Positions 1 through 8,283 of a stretch of DNA of 64,000 nt are shown here, piece by piece. The notes under the pieces were generated by a model. It made no database searches. It saw nothing but the letters and a program-made list of their open reading frames with translations, and was not told where the DNA came from. The stretch covers positions 2,356,001-2,420,000 of the forward strand of contig OY787448.1 of the NCBI GenBank assembly GCA_963678855.1, given 5' to 3'. Made by a program: the position numbers and the translations under genes. Source of the stretch: F22 sp963678855. Lineage in GTDB: Bacteria > Bacteroidota > Bacteroidia > Bacteroidales > Bacteroidaceae. The stretch's first letter is position 1. Every line of letters starts with the position of its first letter.

Positions 1-1
1 G

Positions 2-631
2 GCTTTAGACTGTGAGCAGTTTGGCGCTGAAGGTATCACAGTCCATCCACGACCTGATGAAAGACATATTCGTCGTACTGATGTGTTTGATTTGCGTCCG
101 AAATTAACTACAGAATTGAATATTGAAGGGTATCCTTCCAATGAGTTTATGGCACTTGTGTTAGAAGTGCGTCCTCATCAAGTGACTCTTGTGCCTGATA
201 AACCAGACCAACTAACTAGTAATAGTGGGTGGGATACTGTTGCGCATAAGGAATTGCTAACTGACTTGATGAATCAATTGAGTGAGGCTGGTATCCGTTC
301 CTCTATTTTTGTAAATCCCGATGTAGAAATGGTTCGTGGTGCTGCTGAAGTTGGTGCAGACAGAGTTGAGCTTTATACAGAACCGTATGCGGCAGAGTAT
401 GCAGAAGATAAAGAAAAGGCTATAGCGCCATTTGTTAAAGCAGCTGAGGAGGCTCGTGCACAAGGACTCGGCCTGAATGCAGGTCATGATTTAAGTCTTG
501 AAAATTTAGCTTATTTTCGCCAGCAAATACCTTGGTGTGATGAAGTATCTATCGGCCATGCGCTTATAGCTGATGCACTGTACTTAGGAATGGAAGAAAC
601 CATCCGTCAGTATAAACAATGTCTAAAATAA
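2..631 (+). CDS. pdxJ: Pyridoxine 5'-phosphate synthase, 5' end outside window
   Basis: PdxJ condenses 1-deoxy-xylulose 5-phosphate with 3-amino-2-oxopropyl phosphate to give pyridoxine 5'-phosphate, the last ring-forming step of the DXP-dependent vitamin B6 pathway in the cytosol. The frame is open from base 2 and yields 209 residues, so about 30 N-terminal residues lie outside the window; an internal GTG at 83 is not the start. Seen: the family motif HPRPDERHI near the visible N-terminus, GHDLSLENL, and IGHALIADALYLG near the C-terminus, which is the phosphate-binding end of the TIM barrel. It is followed after 24 bases by the ExbB gene, a neighbourhood I know from other Bacteroidetes. Confidence 0.96.
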   Translation, partial: ALDCEQFGAEGITVHPRPDERHIRRTDVFDLRPKLTTELNIEGYPSNEFMALVLEVRPHQVTLVPDKPDQLTSNSGWDTVAHKELLTDLMNQLSEAGIRSSIFVNPDVEMVRGAAEVGADRVELYTEPYAAEYAEDKEKAIAPFVKAAEEARAQGLGLNAGHDLSLENLAYFRQQIPWCDEVSIGHALIADALYLGMEETIRQYKQCLK

Positions 632-655
632 TCATTAACCATATTATCTATCATC

Positions 656-1387
656 ATGTCGTATTTGTCAGCAGCGCTGGTCTTGGCGCAGAGTTCGCTT
701 GATTCTCTTACTCAAGCTCAAATTGTTGAAGTAACAGCAAGTAAAGAGACAATAAATCTTTTAGAAATGGCTATGAAGGGTGGCTGGATTATGCTTGTTT
801 TGTTGGGTTTGCTTCTCCTGTGTGCATATTTCCTAGTAGAACGTGTTAGTGTCATTCGTACAGCTAAAAAGGAAGACTCCCTATTTATGGATAAAGTGGT
901 AGATTACATTACCAGTAATGATGTAAAATCAGCTATAAACTATTGTCAAATGACCAACACTCCTGCTTCTAGAATGATTGAAAAAGGAATTAGTCGTTTG
1001 GGACACCCAACTCGTGATATTTTGACCGCAATTGAAAATGTGGGTAATATGGAGGTTGCTAGATTAGAGCGTCATCTAAATGTTGTAGCTACTATCTCTG
1101 GTGGAGCACCTATGATTGGGTTCTTGGGTACTGTAACAGGTATGGTACGTGCATTTTACGAAATGTCTAATGCAGGAAACAATATTAATATTAAGCTGCT
1201 GTCAGGTGGTATCTATGAAGCGATGATTACAACAGTAGCAGGTTTGATTGTTGGTATTATTGCAATGTTTGCTTACAACTACTTGGTAAGTCGTGTAGAC
1301 AGTGTTGTGAATGATATGGAAGCTAAAACAATGGTCTTTATGGACATGTTGAATGACATGAAAGACAGCAAAGGTACTTCTGTATAA
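656..1387 (+). CDS. exbB: MotA/TolQ/ExbB proton channel family protein
   Basis: Inner-membrane subunit of the proton-motive-force motor that energises TonB (or Tol) at the outer membrane. 243 residues. Three hydrophobic segments are visible: about 42-62, about 140-162 (containing GAPMIGFLGTVTGM, the family signature) and about 188-212 (EAMITTVAGLIVGIIAMFAY). The long cytoplasmic stretch between the first two is typical of TolQ/ExbB. It starts an exbB-exbD-tonB series with gaps of 12-20 bases, so co-transcription with pdxJ upstream is likely. ExbB rather than TolQ is inferred from the TonB-type gene two places on; sequence alone does not separate them. Confidence 0.93.
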   Translation: MSYLSAALVLAQSSLDSLTQAQIVEVTASKETINLLEMAMKGGWIMLVLLGLLLLCAYFLVERVSVIRTAKKEDSLFMDKVVDYITSNDVKSAINYCQMTNTPASRMIEKGISRLGHPTRDILTAIENVGNMEVARLERHLNVVATISGGAPMIGFLGTVTGMVRAFYEMSNAGNNINIKLLSGGIYEAMITTVAGLIVGIIAMFAYNYLVSRVDSVVNDMEAKTMVFMDMLNDMKDSKGTSV

Positions 1388-1407
1388 TAACCGCTTAATT
1401 AGATGTT

Positions 1408-1821
1408 ATGAAATTAAAAAGAAGAAATCGAATATCCCCAGCATTTGCTATGGCTTCCATGACAGATGTGATATTTCTGCTCTTAATCTTTTTCATGATT
1501 ACTTCTACCGTAGTTTCTCCCAATGCTATTAAAGTATTGCTACCGCAAGGTAAGAGTCAAACAGCCGCACGTCCATTGGCTCGTGTCGTTATCGACTCAC
1601 AACTAAGATACTACACTGCTCTTGGTAATGATGAAGAAAAAGAGATTGAAGTAAGTGACTTGGCAGCTATATTACAAAATTACTCTGTTCAAGAACCTGA
1701 AATGTATGTTGCTTTGTATGCTGATGAAAAAGTGCCTTATAGTGAAGTGGTTCACGTGCTAAACATAGCCAATGAAAACCACTATAAGGTAGTATTAGCA
1801 ACTCGTCCACCAGAGAGATAA
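1408..1821 (+). CDS. exbD: Biopolymer transporter ExbD/TolR
   Basis: Single-span partner of ExbB. 137 residues: short cytoplasmic basic N-terminus (KLKRRNR), one transmembrane helix at about 17-38 and a periplasmic domain. The helix carries the essential membrane aspartate in MTDVIFLLLIFFMIT (Asp about 20), which in the ExbD/TolR family is the proton-relay residue. Gap of 20 bases to exbB and 12 bases to the TonB-like gene. Together these three form the complete motor-plus-transducer that drives TonB-dependent outer-membrane uptake, the dominant nutrient import route in Bacteroidales. Confidence 0.94.
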   Translation: MKLKRRNRISPAFAMASMTDVIFLLLIFFMITSTVVSPNAIKVLLPQGKSQTAARPLARVVIDSQLRYYTALGNDEEKEIEVSDLAAILQNYSVQEPEMYVALYADEKVPYSEVVHVLNIANENHYKVVLATRPPER

Positions 1822-1833
1822 CTTTCACTTTTC

Positions 1834-2697
1834 ATGAAAATAGAAAAAGAAGAAATTCACGGATTAATTGCAGCATTTGTTGCGCTGCTGCTTATTCTCG
1901 CTGTTTTATGGTGGGTGAGGATTGCTGTGCCTGAAGAACAAGAAGAAAGTGGTGTGCCCATTATGATGGGTGTGGAGACTTTGTCTGTGAAAGGCCAAGG
2001 TGGAGAGGTTAAACCAGCAACTCCTCCAACTGGCACTGAAGTGGAAGCGGAAGAGCAAGTACAAGAAGAAACGACAGCTATTCCAAAAGTTCGTACAGCT
2101 CAAAAAACAAAATTGATAACTCAGGAAGATCCATCTCCTATGGTGGCAAAAGAAAAAAAATCTACTGAACAAAAGCAGCTGGATAAAAAGAGGCAACGAG
2201 AGGAGGCACTTCGCAGACGTCAAGAGGAAGAAAAACGACGTCAAGAAGAAATTGCTCGTAAAAAACGAGAAGAAGCCGCTAAACGTATGGCAGCTGTAAG
2301 TAATGCTTTTAAGCAAAGTCAAGCCATGAAGTCTGGTGAGGAAGCTGGAAAAGAATCTACGAGTCAAGGTAGTCTTCATGGCACCAATCAAGGGGTAATT
2401 CCTAAAGGATACGATGGCCAGACTAGCTATAATCTTCCTGGACGACATACAGGGCGTGAGGGGTTGCCAAAACCATCTCGTGTTCCTGGTCTCGATGAAG
2501 GTGGGACAGTGATTGTGCAGATTCTTGTAAATCCTGAAGGAAGAGTGCTCAGTGCACGAGTACAAGGCGGAACTGTTTCTAGTAATGCTCAAGCAAGACG
2601 TGCAGCAGAAAGCGCAGCTCGTAAAGCGCGTTTCAACGCTGTAAAGGATGTGGATAATCAACAGGGAACAATTACATATGTGTTTAAATTGCGATAA
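1834..2697 (+). CDS. tonB: Energy transducer TonB family protein
   Basis: 287 residues. Seen: an N-terminal membrane anchor at about 10-30 (LIAAFVALLLILAVLWWVRIAV), an acidic and proline-containing stretch, a Lys/Arg/Glu/Gln-rich segment at about 110-155 likely to form a long charged helix across the periplasm, and a C-terminal TonB-type domain at about 215-287 (GGTVIVQILVNPEG ... ARFNAVKD ... ITYVFKLR). The family transmits ExbBD motion to the plug of TonB-dependent receptors. The charged helix is longer than the Pro-rich spacer of the enterobacterial protein, giving it a TolA-like look; the TonB call rests on the C-terminal domain. Confidence 0.88.
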   Translation: MKIEKEEIHGLIAAFVALLLILAVLWWVRIAVPEEQEESGVPIMMGVETLSVKGQGGEVKPATPPTGTEVEAEEQVQEETTAIPKVRTAQKTKLITQEDPSPMVAKEKKSTEQKQLDKKRQREEALRRRQEEEKRRQEEIARKKREEAAKRMAAVSNAFKQSQAMKSGEEAGKESTSQGSLHGTNQGVIPKGYDGQTSYNLPGRHTGREGLPKPSRVPGLDEGGTVIVQILVNPEGRVLSARVQGGTVSSNAQARRAAESAARKARFNAVKDVDNQQGTITYVFKLR

Positions 2698-2715
2698 ACC
2701 AATAAAACTATATAT

Positions 2716-3267
2716 ATGAAACAAATTGCAGTTTTTTTAGCTGATGGCTTTGAGGAAATTGAAGCGATGGCTTCGATTGACATTGCTCGTCGAGCAGGTG
2801 TTCAAGTGACTACAGTGTCAATTATGGATGATACTACTGTTGTAGGGGCACACCAAGTGCCTGTTATTGCAGATGTCCATATCAACGATTTCGACGCAGG
2901 TGAGATGGATATGTTAGTACTACCAGGTGGTATGCCAGGAGCTGAACATCTAAGTGATTGTGTGCCACTTCAAAAAGTGATTTTGAAATTTGCAGTTGAT
3001 GAAAGTAAACATTTAGCTGCTATCTGTGCGGCACCAATGGCTTTTGGTAAACTGGGTGTGCTTTCAGGCGTATCTGCTACATGTTATCCTGGTTTTGAAA
3101 AGTATTTGTTAAAAGCTAACTATACTGAAGAGTCTGTAACTGTAGATGGTAACTTTATAACAGCTAATGGTCCTGGAGCTGCTATTCCTTTTGGCTTAGC
3201 AATAGTGTCTAAATTGATCGATGAGCAAACGGCTCAAGGTTTAGCAGAAGGAATGCAAGTCAACTAA
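2716..3267 (+). CDS. DJ-1/PfpI family protein (YajL-like)
   Basis: 183 residues, one DJ-1/ThiJ/PfpI domain. Visible family features are the N-terminal ADGFEEIEAM with the conserved acidic residue next to the active site, LPGGMPGAEHL, and the nucleophile elbow AAICAAPMAFG with Cys at about 106. The YajL branch of the family is linked to protection against oxidative and electrophilic stress; the proposed deglycase activity is debated, so no reaction is asserted here. It follows the TonB gene by 18 bases and precedes ispD by 13, so it belongs to the same transcript. Confidence 0.93.
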   Translation: MKQIAVFLADGFEEIEAMASIDIARRAGVQVTTVSIMDDTTVVGAHQVPVIADVHINDFDAGEMDMLVLPGGMPGAEHLSDCVPLQKVILKFAVDESKHLAAICAAPMAFGKLGVLSGVSATCYPGFEKYLLKANYTEESVTVDGNFITANGPGAAIPFGLAIVSKLIDEQTAQGLAEGMQVN

Positions 3268-3280
3268 TAATCTTTAGCTG

Positions 3281-4003
3281 ATGAGTTGTAAAAAAGCTGT
3301 TATTCTTGTTGCAGGCGGGAGTGGGACTCGCATGCAGCAGAACTTACCTAAACAATATTTACCTTTAGGCAATCGCTGTGTTCTGATGTATACGATTGAT
3401 GTTTTTTATCAATATGATCCAGAGGCACAGATTATTCTTGTGTTATCAAAAGCCCATTATGATATTTGGAAAGAGTTGTGTGCGAAGTACAAGTATGATA
3501 CTCCTCATAGCGTTGCTTATGGTGGCAAAACTCGTTTTCATTCTGTTCAAAATGGCTTAGCATTGCTAAGTGATAATGTTAAGTTGGTGGCGGTGCATGA
3601 TGGAGTGCGTCCTTTTGTTAGTAATGAAGTCATACAACTTGCTTTTGAACAAGCACAGAAGACTGGAGCAGCGATACCTGTTGTACCTGCTATAGATTCT
3701 CTTCGTAGAGTTAAATCAATCGAGGGAATTAACAACCAAGTTTTGGAGGTGGGATATACTGATCCGAATGAGTCTGTTCCAAGAAGTGAATTTGTGCAAG
3801 TACAGACCCCACAAATCTTTAATCGAGAACTTTTAGTTGAAGCCTATAGACAAAGATTTGATGTAGAATTTACAGATGATGCATCGGTAGTCGAAAAGCA
3901 TGGGCATGCAATATGTTTGACCTTGGGAAATCGTGAGAATATAAAACTGACAACCCCTTGGGATATGCAAATTGCCGAAACAATGATTGAAAATAAACAG
4001 TAA
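3281..4003 (+). CDS. ispD: 2-C-methyl-D-erythritol 4-phosphate cytidylyltransferase
   Basis: IspD transfers CMP from CTP to MEP, the third step of the non-mevalonate isoprenoid pathway. 240 residues, normal for the family. Seen: the nucleotide-binding VILVAGGSGTRM near residue 8 followed by LPKQYLPL, the central VAVHDGVRPFV, PRSEFVQVQTPQIF, and FTDDASVVE. These cover the CTP loop and the MEP-binding residues. The stop codon overlaps the recG start by one base (TAATG), indicating translational coupling with the helicase gene. Confidence 0.96.
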   Translation: MSCKKAVILVAGGSGTRMQQNLPKQYLPLGNRCVLMYTIDVFYQYDPEAQIILVLSKAHYDIWKELCAKYKYDTPHSVAYGGKTRFHSVQNGLALLSDNVKLVAVHDGVRPFVSNEVIQLAFEQAQKTGAAIPVVPAIDSLRRVKSIEGINNQVLEVGYTDPNESVPRSEFVQVQTPQIFNRELLVEAYRQRFDVEFTDDASVVEKHGHAICLTLGNRENIKLTTPWDMQIAETMIENKQ

Positions 4004-6111
4004 TGAGTATCAGTATTTCCAGATTACGCAATACCGACTTGACTTACACAAAGGGAATAGGGCAGCACAAGGCAGATGTGTTGGCGGATCAGTTGCATAT
4101 CAGGAATGTATTTGACATGTTGTCTCATTATCCATATAGACATATTGATAGAAGAAAGATATACCGAATTCATGAGATTAATTCCACTCAGAGTTGGGTG
4201 CAAATCAAAGGTGTTATTTCTAGTATAGAAACGCTTGGTGAGGGGAGAGGGCGTCGTCTTGTTGCATACTTTACTGATGGTTATGAAACGATAGAATTAG
4301 TCTGGTTTAATGGAATTAAGTACTTTCAAAAAAGTCTAAAAATAGGAGCAGAGTATATAGCCTTTGGCCAACCTAAAGCCTTTGGAGCTAGATATAGTAT
4401 TACTCACCCTGAGCTGACTCTTTTCAACGAACATACTTTCTCTAATTTAGGTATGATGCCTATGTACCATACAACTGATAAAATGAAGCGCTCAAATTTA
4501 TCTTCTACAGAGTGCCGTGACATTGTTCGTGGACTTTTTATGATGTATGGAAGAGATTTTGAAGAAACGCTACCTCAATGGATTATAGACACGTATCATT
4601 TAATACCATTAGGAGATGCTTTGTACAATATACACTTTCCAGAAAGTACTCAACTCTACGAAAAGGCTATTTTTCGTTTGAAATTTGAAGAGCTTTTTTA
4701 TATTCAGCTTAACCTTGTTCGTTATATCGTAGAAAGAAGACATTCTCATTTTAGTTATCCATTTAATACTCCTGGAGATTTCTTTTTAGATTTCTTTCAT
4801 CACCGTCTACCTTTTGAGTTGACAGGTGCGCAAAAGCGTGTCATAAAAGAGGTGTATAAAGAGATGAATACTGGTGTACAGATGAATCGTCTTTTACAAG
4901 GTGATGTCGGTAGTGGTAAAACTTTGGTTGCCCTAATGACGATGCTAATAGTTGCAGGAAATGGCTTTCAAGCATGTATGATGGCACCGACGGAAATTTT
5001 AGCTCAGCAACATTTGAAGTCCATACAAGATATGCTTGGAGATGTGCCAGTTCGAGTGGAGTTATTAACGGGATCCATCAAAGGAAAAAAGCGAAAGAAG
5101 ATTCTTGAAGATTTGGAAAATGGCAAGATTCATATCTTAATTGGCACCCATGCATTAATCGAAAAATGGGTAGTGTTTCATCGTCTGGGTATGGTGGTTA
5201 TCGATGAGCAGCATCGCTTTGGTGTTGAACAACGAGCCAAACTGTGGGAGAAGAGTGAACGTCCACCGCATGTATTAGTCATGACTGCAACGCCTATTCC
5301 ACGTACTCTGGCCATGACTATCTATGGAGATCTTCAAACGTCTGTTATAGATGAATTACCACCTGGAAGAAAGCCTATTACCACTATACATAAATTTAAT
5401 GATCATCGCACCTCTTTGTATCTATCGGTTGAAAAACAACTCGCACAAGGTCGTCAAGTGTACATTGTATATCCGTTGATACAAGAAAGCGAGAAGTCAG
5501 ATTTAGAAGCACTCGAGTCGGGATATTTGGCTATTAGTCAGCGATTTGAAAAATACAAAGTTTGTATGGTGCACGGCAAGATGAAAGCTGCAGATAAAGA
5601 AGATCAAATGAAAAAGTTTGCAGCTAATGAAGCTCAGATAATGGTGGCGACTACAGTCATTGAAGTTGGTGTTAATGTACCCAATGCATCTGTTATGATA
5701 ATTGAGAATGCAGATCGATTTGGTTTGTCTCAGTTGCATCAGTTACGTGGACGAGTAGGTAGAGGGGCAGAAAAGTCTTTTTGTGTCTTAGTGACTCCTC
5801 CTGAAATTAACGAAATTACGAAAAGTAGAGTTGACATCATGGTCAAGTCTAATAACGGATTTGATATTGCTGAGGCTGATCTAAAATTTCGTGGTCCTGG
5901 TGATTTATCTGGGACAATTCAAAGTGGTCAAGCCTTTAATTTAAAAATTGCTGATGTTGCTCATGATGGGGAAATGGTCGAAGAATGTCGCAACTTAGCT
6001 ATGCGTATTGCAGATGCAGATCCAAATTGTTCATTACCTGATAATCAAGTGATGTGGCAAAATCTTGCTGCAATACGTATAAAGGAAACTGATTGGGGGC
6101 AAATATCATAG
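4003..6111 (+). CDS. recG: ATP-dependent DNA helicase RecG
   Basis: RecG remodels stalled replication forks and branch-migrates Holliday junctions. 702 residues, full length. In order: an N-terminal helical part with the helix-hairpin-like YTKGIGQHKADVL, the OB-fold wedge domain (about 50-150), a linker, helicase lobe 1 with Walker A GDVGSGKT at about 300 and the DEQH box VIDEQHRFG at about 400, motif III TATPIPRTLA, and lobe 2 with VATTVIEVGVNVPNA and QLRGRVGRG. The C-terminal part with LKFRGPGDLSGT is the RecG-specific TRG region. Start chosen at the ATG overlapping the ispD stop. Confidence 0.97.
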   Translation: MSISISRLRNTDLTYTKGIGQHKADVLADQLHIRNVFDMLSHYPYRHIDRRKIYRIHEINSTQSWVQIKGVISSIETLGEGRGRRLVAYFTDGYETIELVWFNGIKYFQKSLKIGAEYIAFGQPKAFGARYSITHPELTLFNEHTFSNLGMMPMYHTTDKMKRSNLSSTECRDIVRGLFMMYGRDFEETLPQWIIDTYHLIPLGDALYNIHFPESTQLYEKAIFRLKFEELFYIQLNLVRYIVERRHSHFSYPFNTPGDFFLDFFHHRLPFELTGAQKRVIKEVYKEMNTGVQMNRLLQGDVGSGKTLVALMTMLIVAGNGFQACMMAPTEILAQQHLKSIQDMLGDVPVRVELLTGSIKGKKRKKILEDLENGKIHILIGTHALIEKWVVFHRLGMVVIDEQHRFGVEQRAKLWEKSERPPHVLVMTATPIPRTLAMTIYGDLQTSVIDELPPGRKPITTIHKFNDHRTSLYLSVEKQLAQGRQVYIVYPLIQESEKSDLEALESGYLAISQRFEKYKVCMVHGKMKAADKEDQMKKFAANEAQIMVATTVIEVGVNVPNASVMIIENADRFGLSQLHQLRGRVGRGAEKSFCVLVTPPEINEITKSRVDIMVKSNNGFDIAEADLKFRGPGDLSGTIQSGQAFNLKIADVAHDGEMVEECRNLAMRIADADPNCSLPDNQVMWQNLAAIRIKETDWGQIS

Positions 6112-6113
6112 TG

Positions 6114-6159
6114 AAAAGCCTTGAATAAACCGAAAAAAGGTGAGCTTCATGTGGCTTTT
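6114..6159 (+). terminator. Possible terminator after recG
   Basis: AAAAGCC (6114-6120) can pair with GGCTTTT (6153-6159), enclosing a smaller hairpin, just after the recG stop. There is no clean T-tract afterwards, so this is tentative. Confidence 0.35.
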
Positions 6160-6173
6160 ACTTAGATTATTTG

Positions 6174-6181
6174 TATCTTTG
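6174..6181 (+). promoter_or_regulatory. Promoter -7 box for ndk
   Basis: TATCTTTG matches the Bacteroidales -7 consensus TAnnTTTG. No good -33 box is seen. It would give ndk a leader of about 115 bases that contains GGCTATC (6194-6200) able to pair with GATAGCC (6226-6232). Confidence 0.6.
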
Positions 6182-6300
6182 ACGCAACTTGAAGGCTATC
6201 AGATGCTCTATGATGTGCTAAAATAGATAGCCACCTTAATAACTAAACCTTAATGTGATAACTGTTACGGTGTCACATAACCATCTAACTTTAAATTATT

Positions 6301-6768
6301 ATGCTGGAAAGAACACTTGTATTGATGAAGCCTAGTGCGCTTCAACGTAGACTAGTCGGTAAAATGATTACCGGTTTTGAGACTAAAGGATTACACATCG
6401 TGGGCATGAAGATGATGCAACTCGATGATGCTATATTAGACGAACACTATGCTCACTTGAAGGAGCGTCCCTTCTTCCAGTCAGTAAAGAAATCGATGAT
6501 GGCTACTCCAATTGTTGCAATGTGCCTTGAAGGCGTAGAGGCAGTTGAGGTTGTTCGAGAGATTGCTGGACCAACTAATGGTCGTACAGCTCGTCTTGAC
6601 ACTTTGCGTGGAATGTATTGTATGAGTTCTCAAGAGAATCTGATTCACACATCTGATTGCCTTGAAACTGCAAAAGTAGAAGTTGCACGCTTTTTTACTG
6701 AAGAAGAACTGTTTGAGTGGACACAGGTCACTACTCAGTTCTTGTACGCAGCTGATGAACTAGATTAA
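6301..6768 (+). CDS. ndk: Nucleoside diphosphate kinase
   Basis: Ndk equilibrates NTP and NDP pools through a phosphohistidine intermediate. 155 residues. Seen: the N-terminal RTLVLMKPSALQRRLVG with the conserved Lys, REIAGPTNG, the LRG loop and the active-site region ENLIHTSD with the catalytic His at about 116, ending in FFTEEELFEW. The HTSD version, in place of HGSD, is what I expect in Bacteroidetes. It stands behind its own promoter-like box and a long leader, and precedes an M23 peptidase gene by 28 bases. Confidence 0.95.
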   Translation: MLERTLVLMKPSALQRRLVGKMITGFETKGLHIVGMKMMQLDDAILDEHYAHLKERPFFQSVKKSMMATPIVAMCLEGVEAVEVVREIAGPTNGRTARLDTLRGMYCMSSQENLIHTSDCLETAKVEVARFFTEEELFEWTQVTTQFLYAADELD

Positions 6769-6796
6769 TCAGCTTGCAAAAAGATAAAACCAAATA

Positions 6797-7660
6797 ATGA
6801 AGAAAAGTATTCAAGTATCTATGAATTATCGCTTTTTGCGATTTGTTGTGTTGGCACTGCTATTCGTAGCAGGTCCAATGTTTGTATCAGCCCAAGACTT
6901 GTTGGCTGATCGTGCTCCCATCGATAAGAAGTTGGGAATTGTTGATTCATTAGTGCTTCAACAACAAATTGACAAAGAGCGTATGGAATACCCAGCGATG
7001 GATTTGTATCCTTCGTGGCAAAGCTTGCGAGTGCATGCTTATCGTGGTGTAACTATGCCATCAAAATATGTAGTTGACTTGACTGACTTTTGTTTACCTA
7101 CTACTCATACTCGTATCACTGACCGTTTTGGTTATCGTCGCTGGCGTCGTCGTATGCACTACGGATTAGATATTAAAGTGTATACAGGAGATACTATCCG
7201 TTCTGCATTCTCAGGTAAGGTGCGCATGGTGCGTTATGAGCGTCGTGGTTATGGAAAGTATGTTGTCATTAGACATGATAATGGACTTGAGACTATATAT
7301 GGTCATTTCTCAAAACATTTGGTTAAACAAGATCAATATGTGGAAGCAGGTACACCAATTGGTCTTGGAGGAAATACAGGCCGTTCTACGGGTTCGCACC
7401 TTCACTTCGAGGTGCGACTCCTAGGACAGGCGATAGACCCTGCTAAAATATTTGATTTTAAGAATCAGGATATAGTAGCAGATAACTATACCTTTGAAAA
7501 GGTAGCTCATCCAAAAGTACGCTATTATAAGGTACGCAAGGGTGATACACTATCTAAAATTGCTGTTAGACAAGGAACAAGTGTGCGCCGTCTATGTCAG
7601 CTTAATCACATTAGTACACGTACAACGCTTCGTATAGGTATGCTTCTAAAATGTGGCTAA
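6797..7660 (+). CDS. Secreted M23 family metallopeptidase with LysM domain
   Basis: 287 residues. Signal peptide at about 1-32 ending in VSAQ. The lysostaphin/M23 endopeptidase domain lies at about 110-215: the zinc motif MHYGLDIK (H-x3-D type), then YGHFSKH and the HxH motif SHLHFEVR. A LysM peptidoglycan-binding domain occupies about 243-287 (YYKVRKGDTLSKIA ... LRIGMLLK). The zinc ligands are all present, so it should be an active murein cross-link hydrolase, or an amidase activator acting in the periplasm. The LysM-after-M23 order is the reverse of the common NlpD arrangement. Confidence 0.92.
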   Translation: MKKSIQVSMNYRFLRFVVLALLFVAGPMFVSAQDLLADRAPIDKKLGIVDSLVLQQQIDKERMEYPAMDLYPSWQSLRVHAYRGVTMPSKYVVDLTDFCLPTTHTRITDRFGYRRWRRRMHYGLDIKVYTGDTIRSAFSGKVRMVRYERRGYGKYVVIRHDNGLETIYGHFSKHLVKQDQYVEAGTPIGLGGNTGRSTGSHLHFEVRLLGQAIDPAKIFDFKNQDIVADNYTFEKVAHPKVRYYKVRKGDTLSKIAVRQGTSVRRLCQLNHISTRTTLRIGMLLKCG

Positions 7661-7701
7661 CCTACGACAATATTAAATTCAACACCATCTAGCTTGTAAA
7701 G

Positions 7702-8277
7702 ATGAAAGAAATTACAAACGATCAGTTTGAGAAAACAAATATGCAGTTTGAAGAAGCAGTTGCTTCGTGTCGTGCATTGTTTAGCAAGAAATTATACGAT
7801 TATGGCGCTGCATGGAGAATCTTGCGTCCAGTGTCTGTAACTGACCAGATTTTTATCAAAGCCAACCGCATCCGTTCTTTGGAAATAAAAGGAGAAGGAG
7901 CCTCGCAAGTAGGAGATGGTATATATGGTGAATTCGTGGCAATTATCAACTATGGCATCATTGGTCTTATTCAATTGGAACTGGGTTATTCAGAAAAGGA
8001 CGACCTTGCAGTGGGTAAAGCACTTGAATTGTATGACAGATTTGCTGCTGAAGCTCTTGCCCTAATGAAGGCTAAGAACCATGACTACGATGAAGCATGG
8101 CGTATGATGCGTGTTAGTTCTTACACAGATCTTATTTTGATGAAACTGTATCGCACAAAGCAGATCGAAACGCTTGGTGGAGAAACTTTGGTGTCTGAAG
8201 GTATTGATGCCAATTACATGGATATGATTAATTACGCTGTGTTTGCGATTATAAAGTTGAGCAATAACGAGGATTAA
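7702..8277 (+). CDS. DUF1599 domain-containing protein
   Basis: 191 residues, soluble. Two similar halves are visible: DYGAAWRILRPVSVTDQIFIKANRIR near residue 34 and DYDEAWRMMRVSSYTDLILMKLYRTK near 130, an internal duplication of a helical unit. DUF1599 has been related to the all-alpha NTP pyrophosphohydrolase folds (MazG/dUTPase-like), but no reaction is established that I know of. In Bacteroidetes it sits beside the DoxX gene that follows here after 6 bases, so the two are certainly co-transcribed; a shared role is only inference. Confidence 0.9.
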   Translation: MKEITNDQFEKTNMQFEEAVASCRALFSKKLYDYGAAWRILRPVSVTDQIFIKANRIRSLEIKGEGASQVGDGIYGEFVAIINYGIIGLIQLELGYSEKDDLAVGKALELYDRFAAEALALMKAKNHDYDEAWRMMRVSSYTDLILMKLYRTKQIETLGGETLVSEGIDANYMDMINYAVFAIIKLSNNED

Positions 8278-8283
8278 GAAAGT

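Noticed and set aside
1740..1765. parS-like site (TTCACGTGC) in exbD
   Set aside because: Only a CACGTG core with short flanks; the full 16-bp palindrome is not present. Other CACGTG cores in the window are no better.
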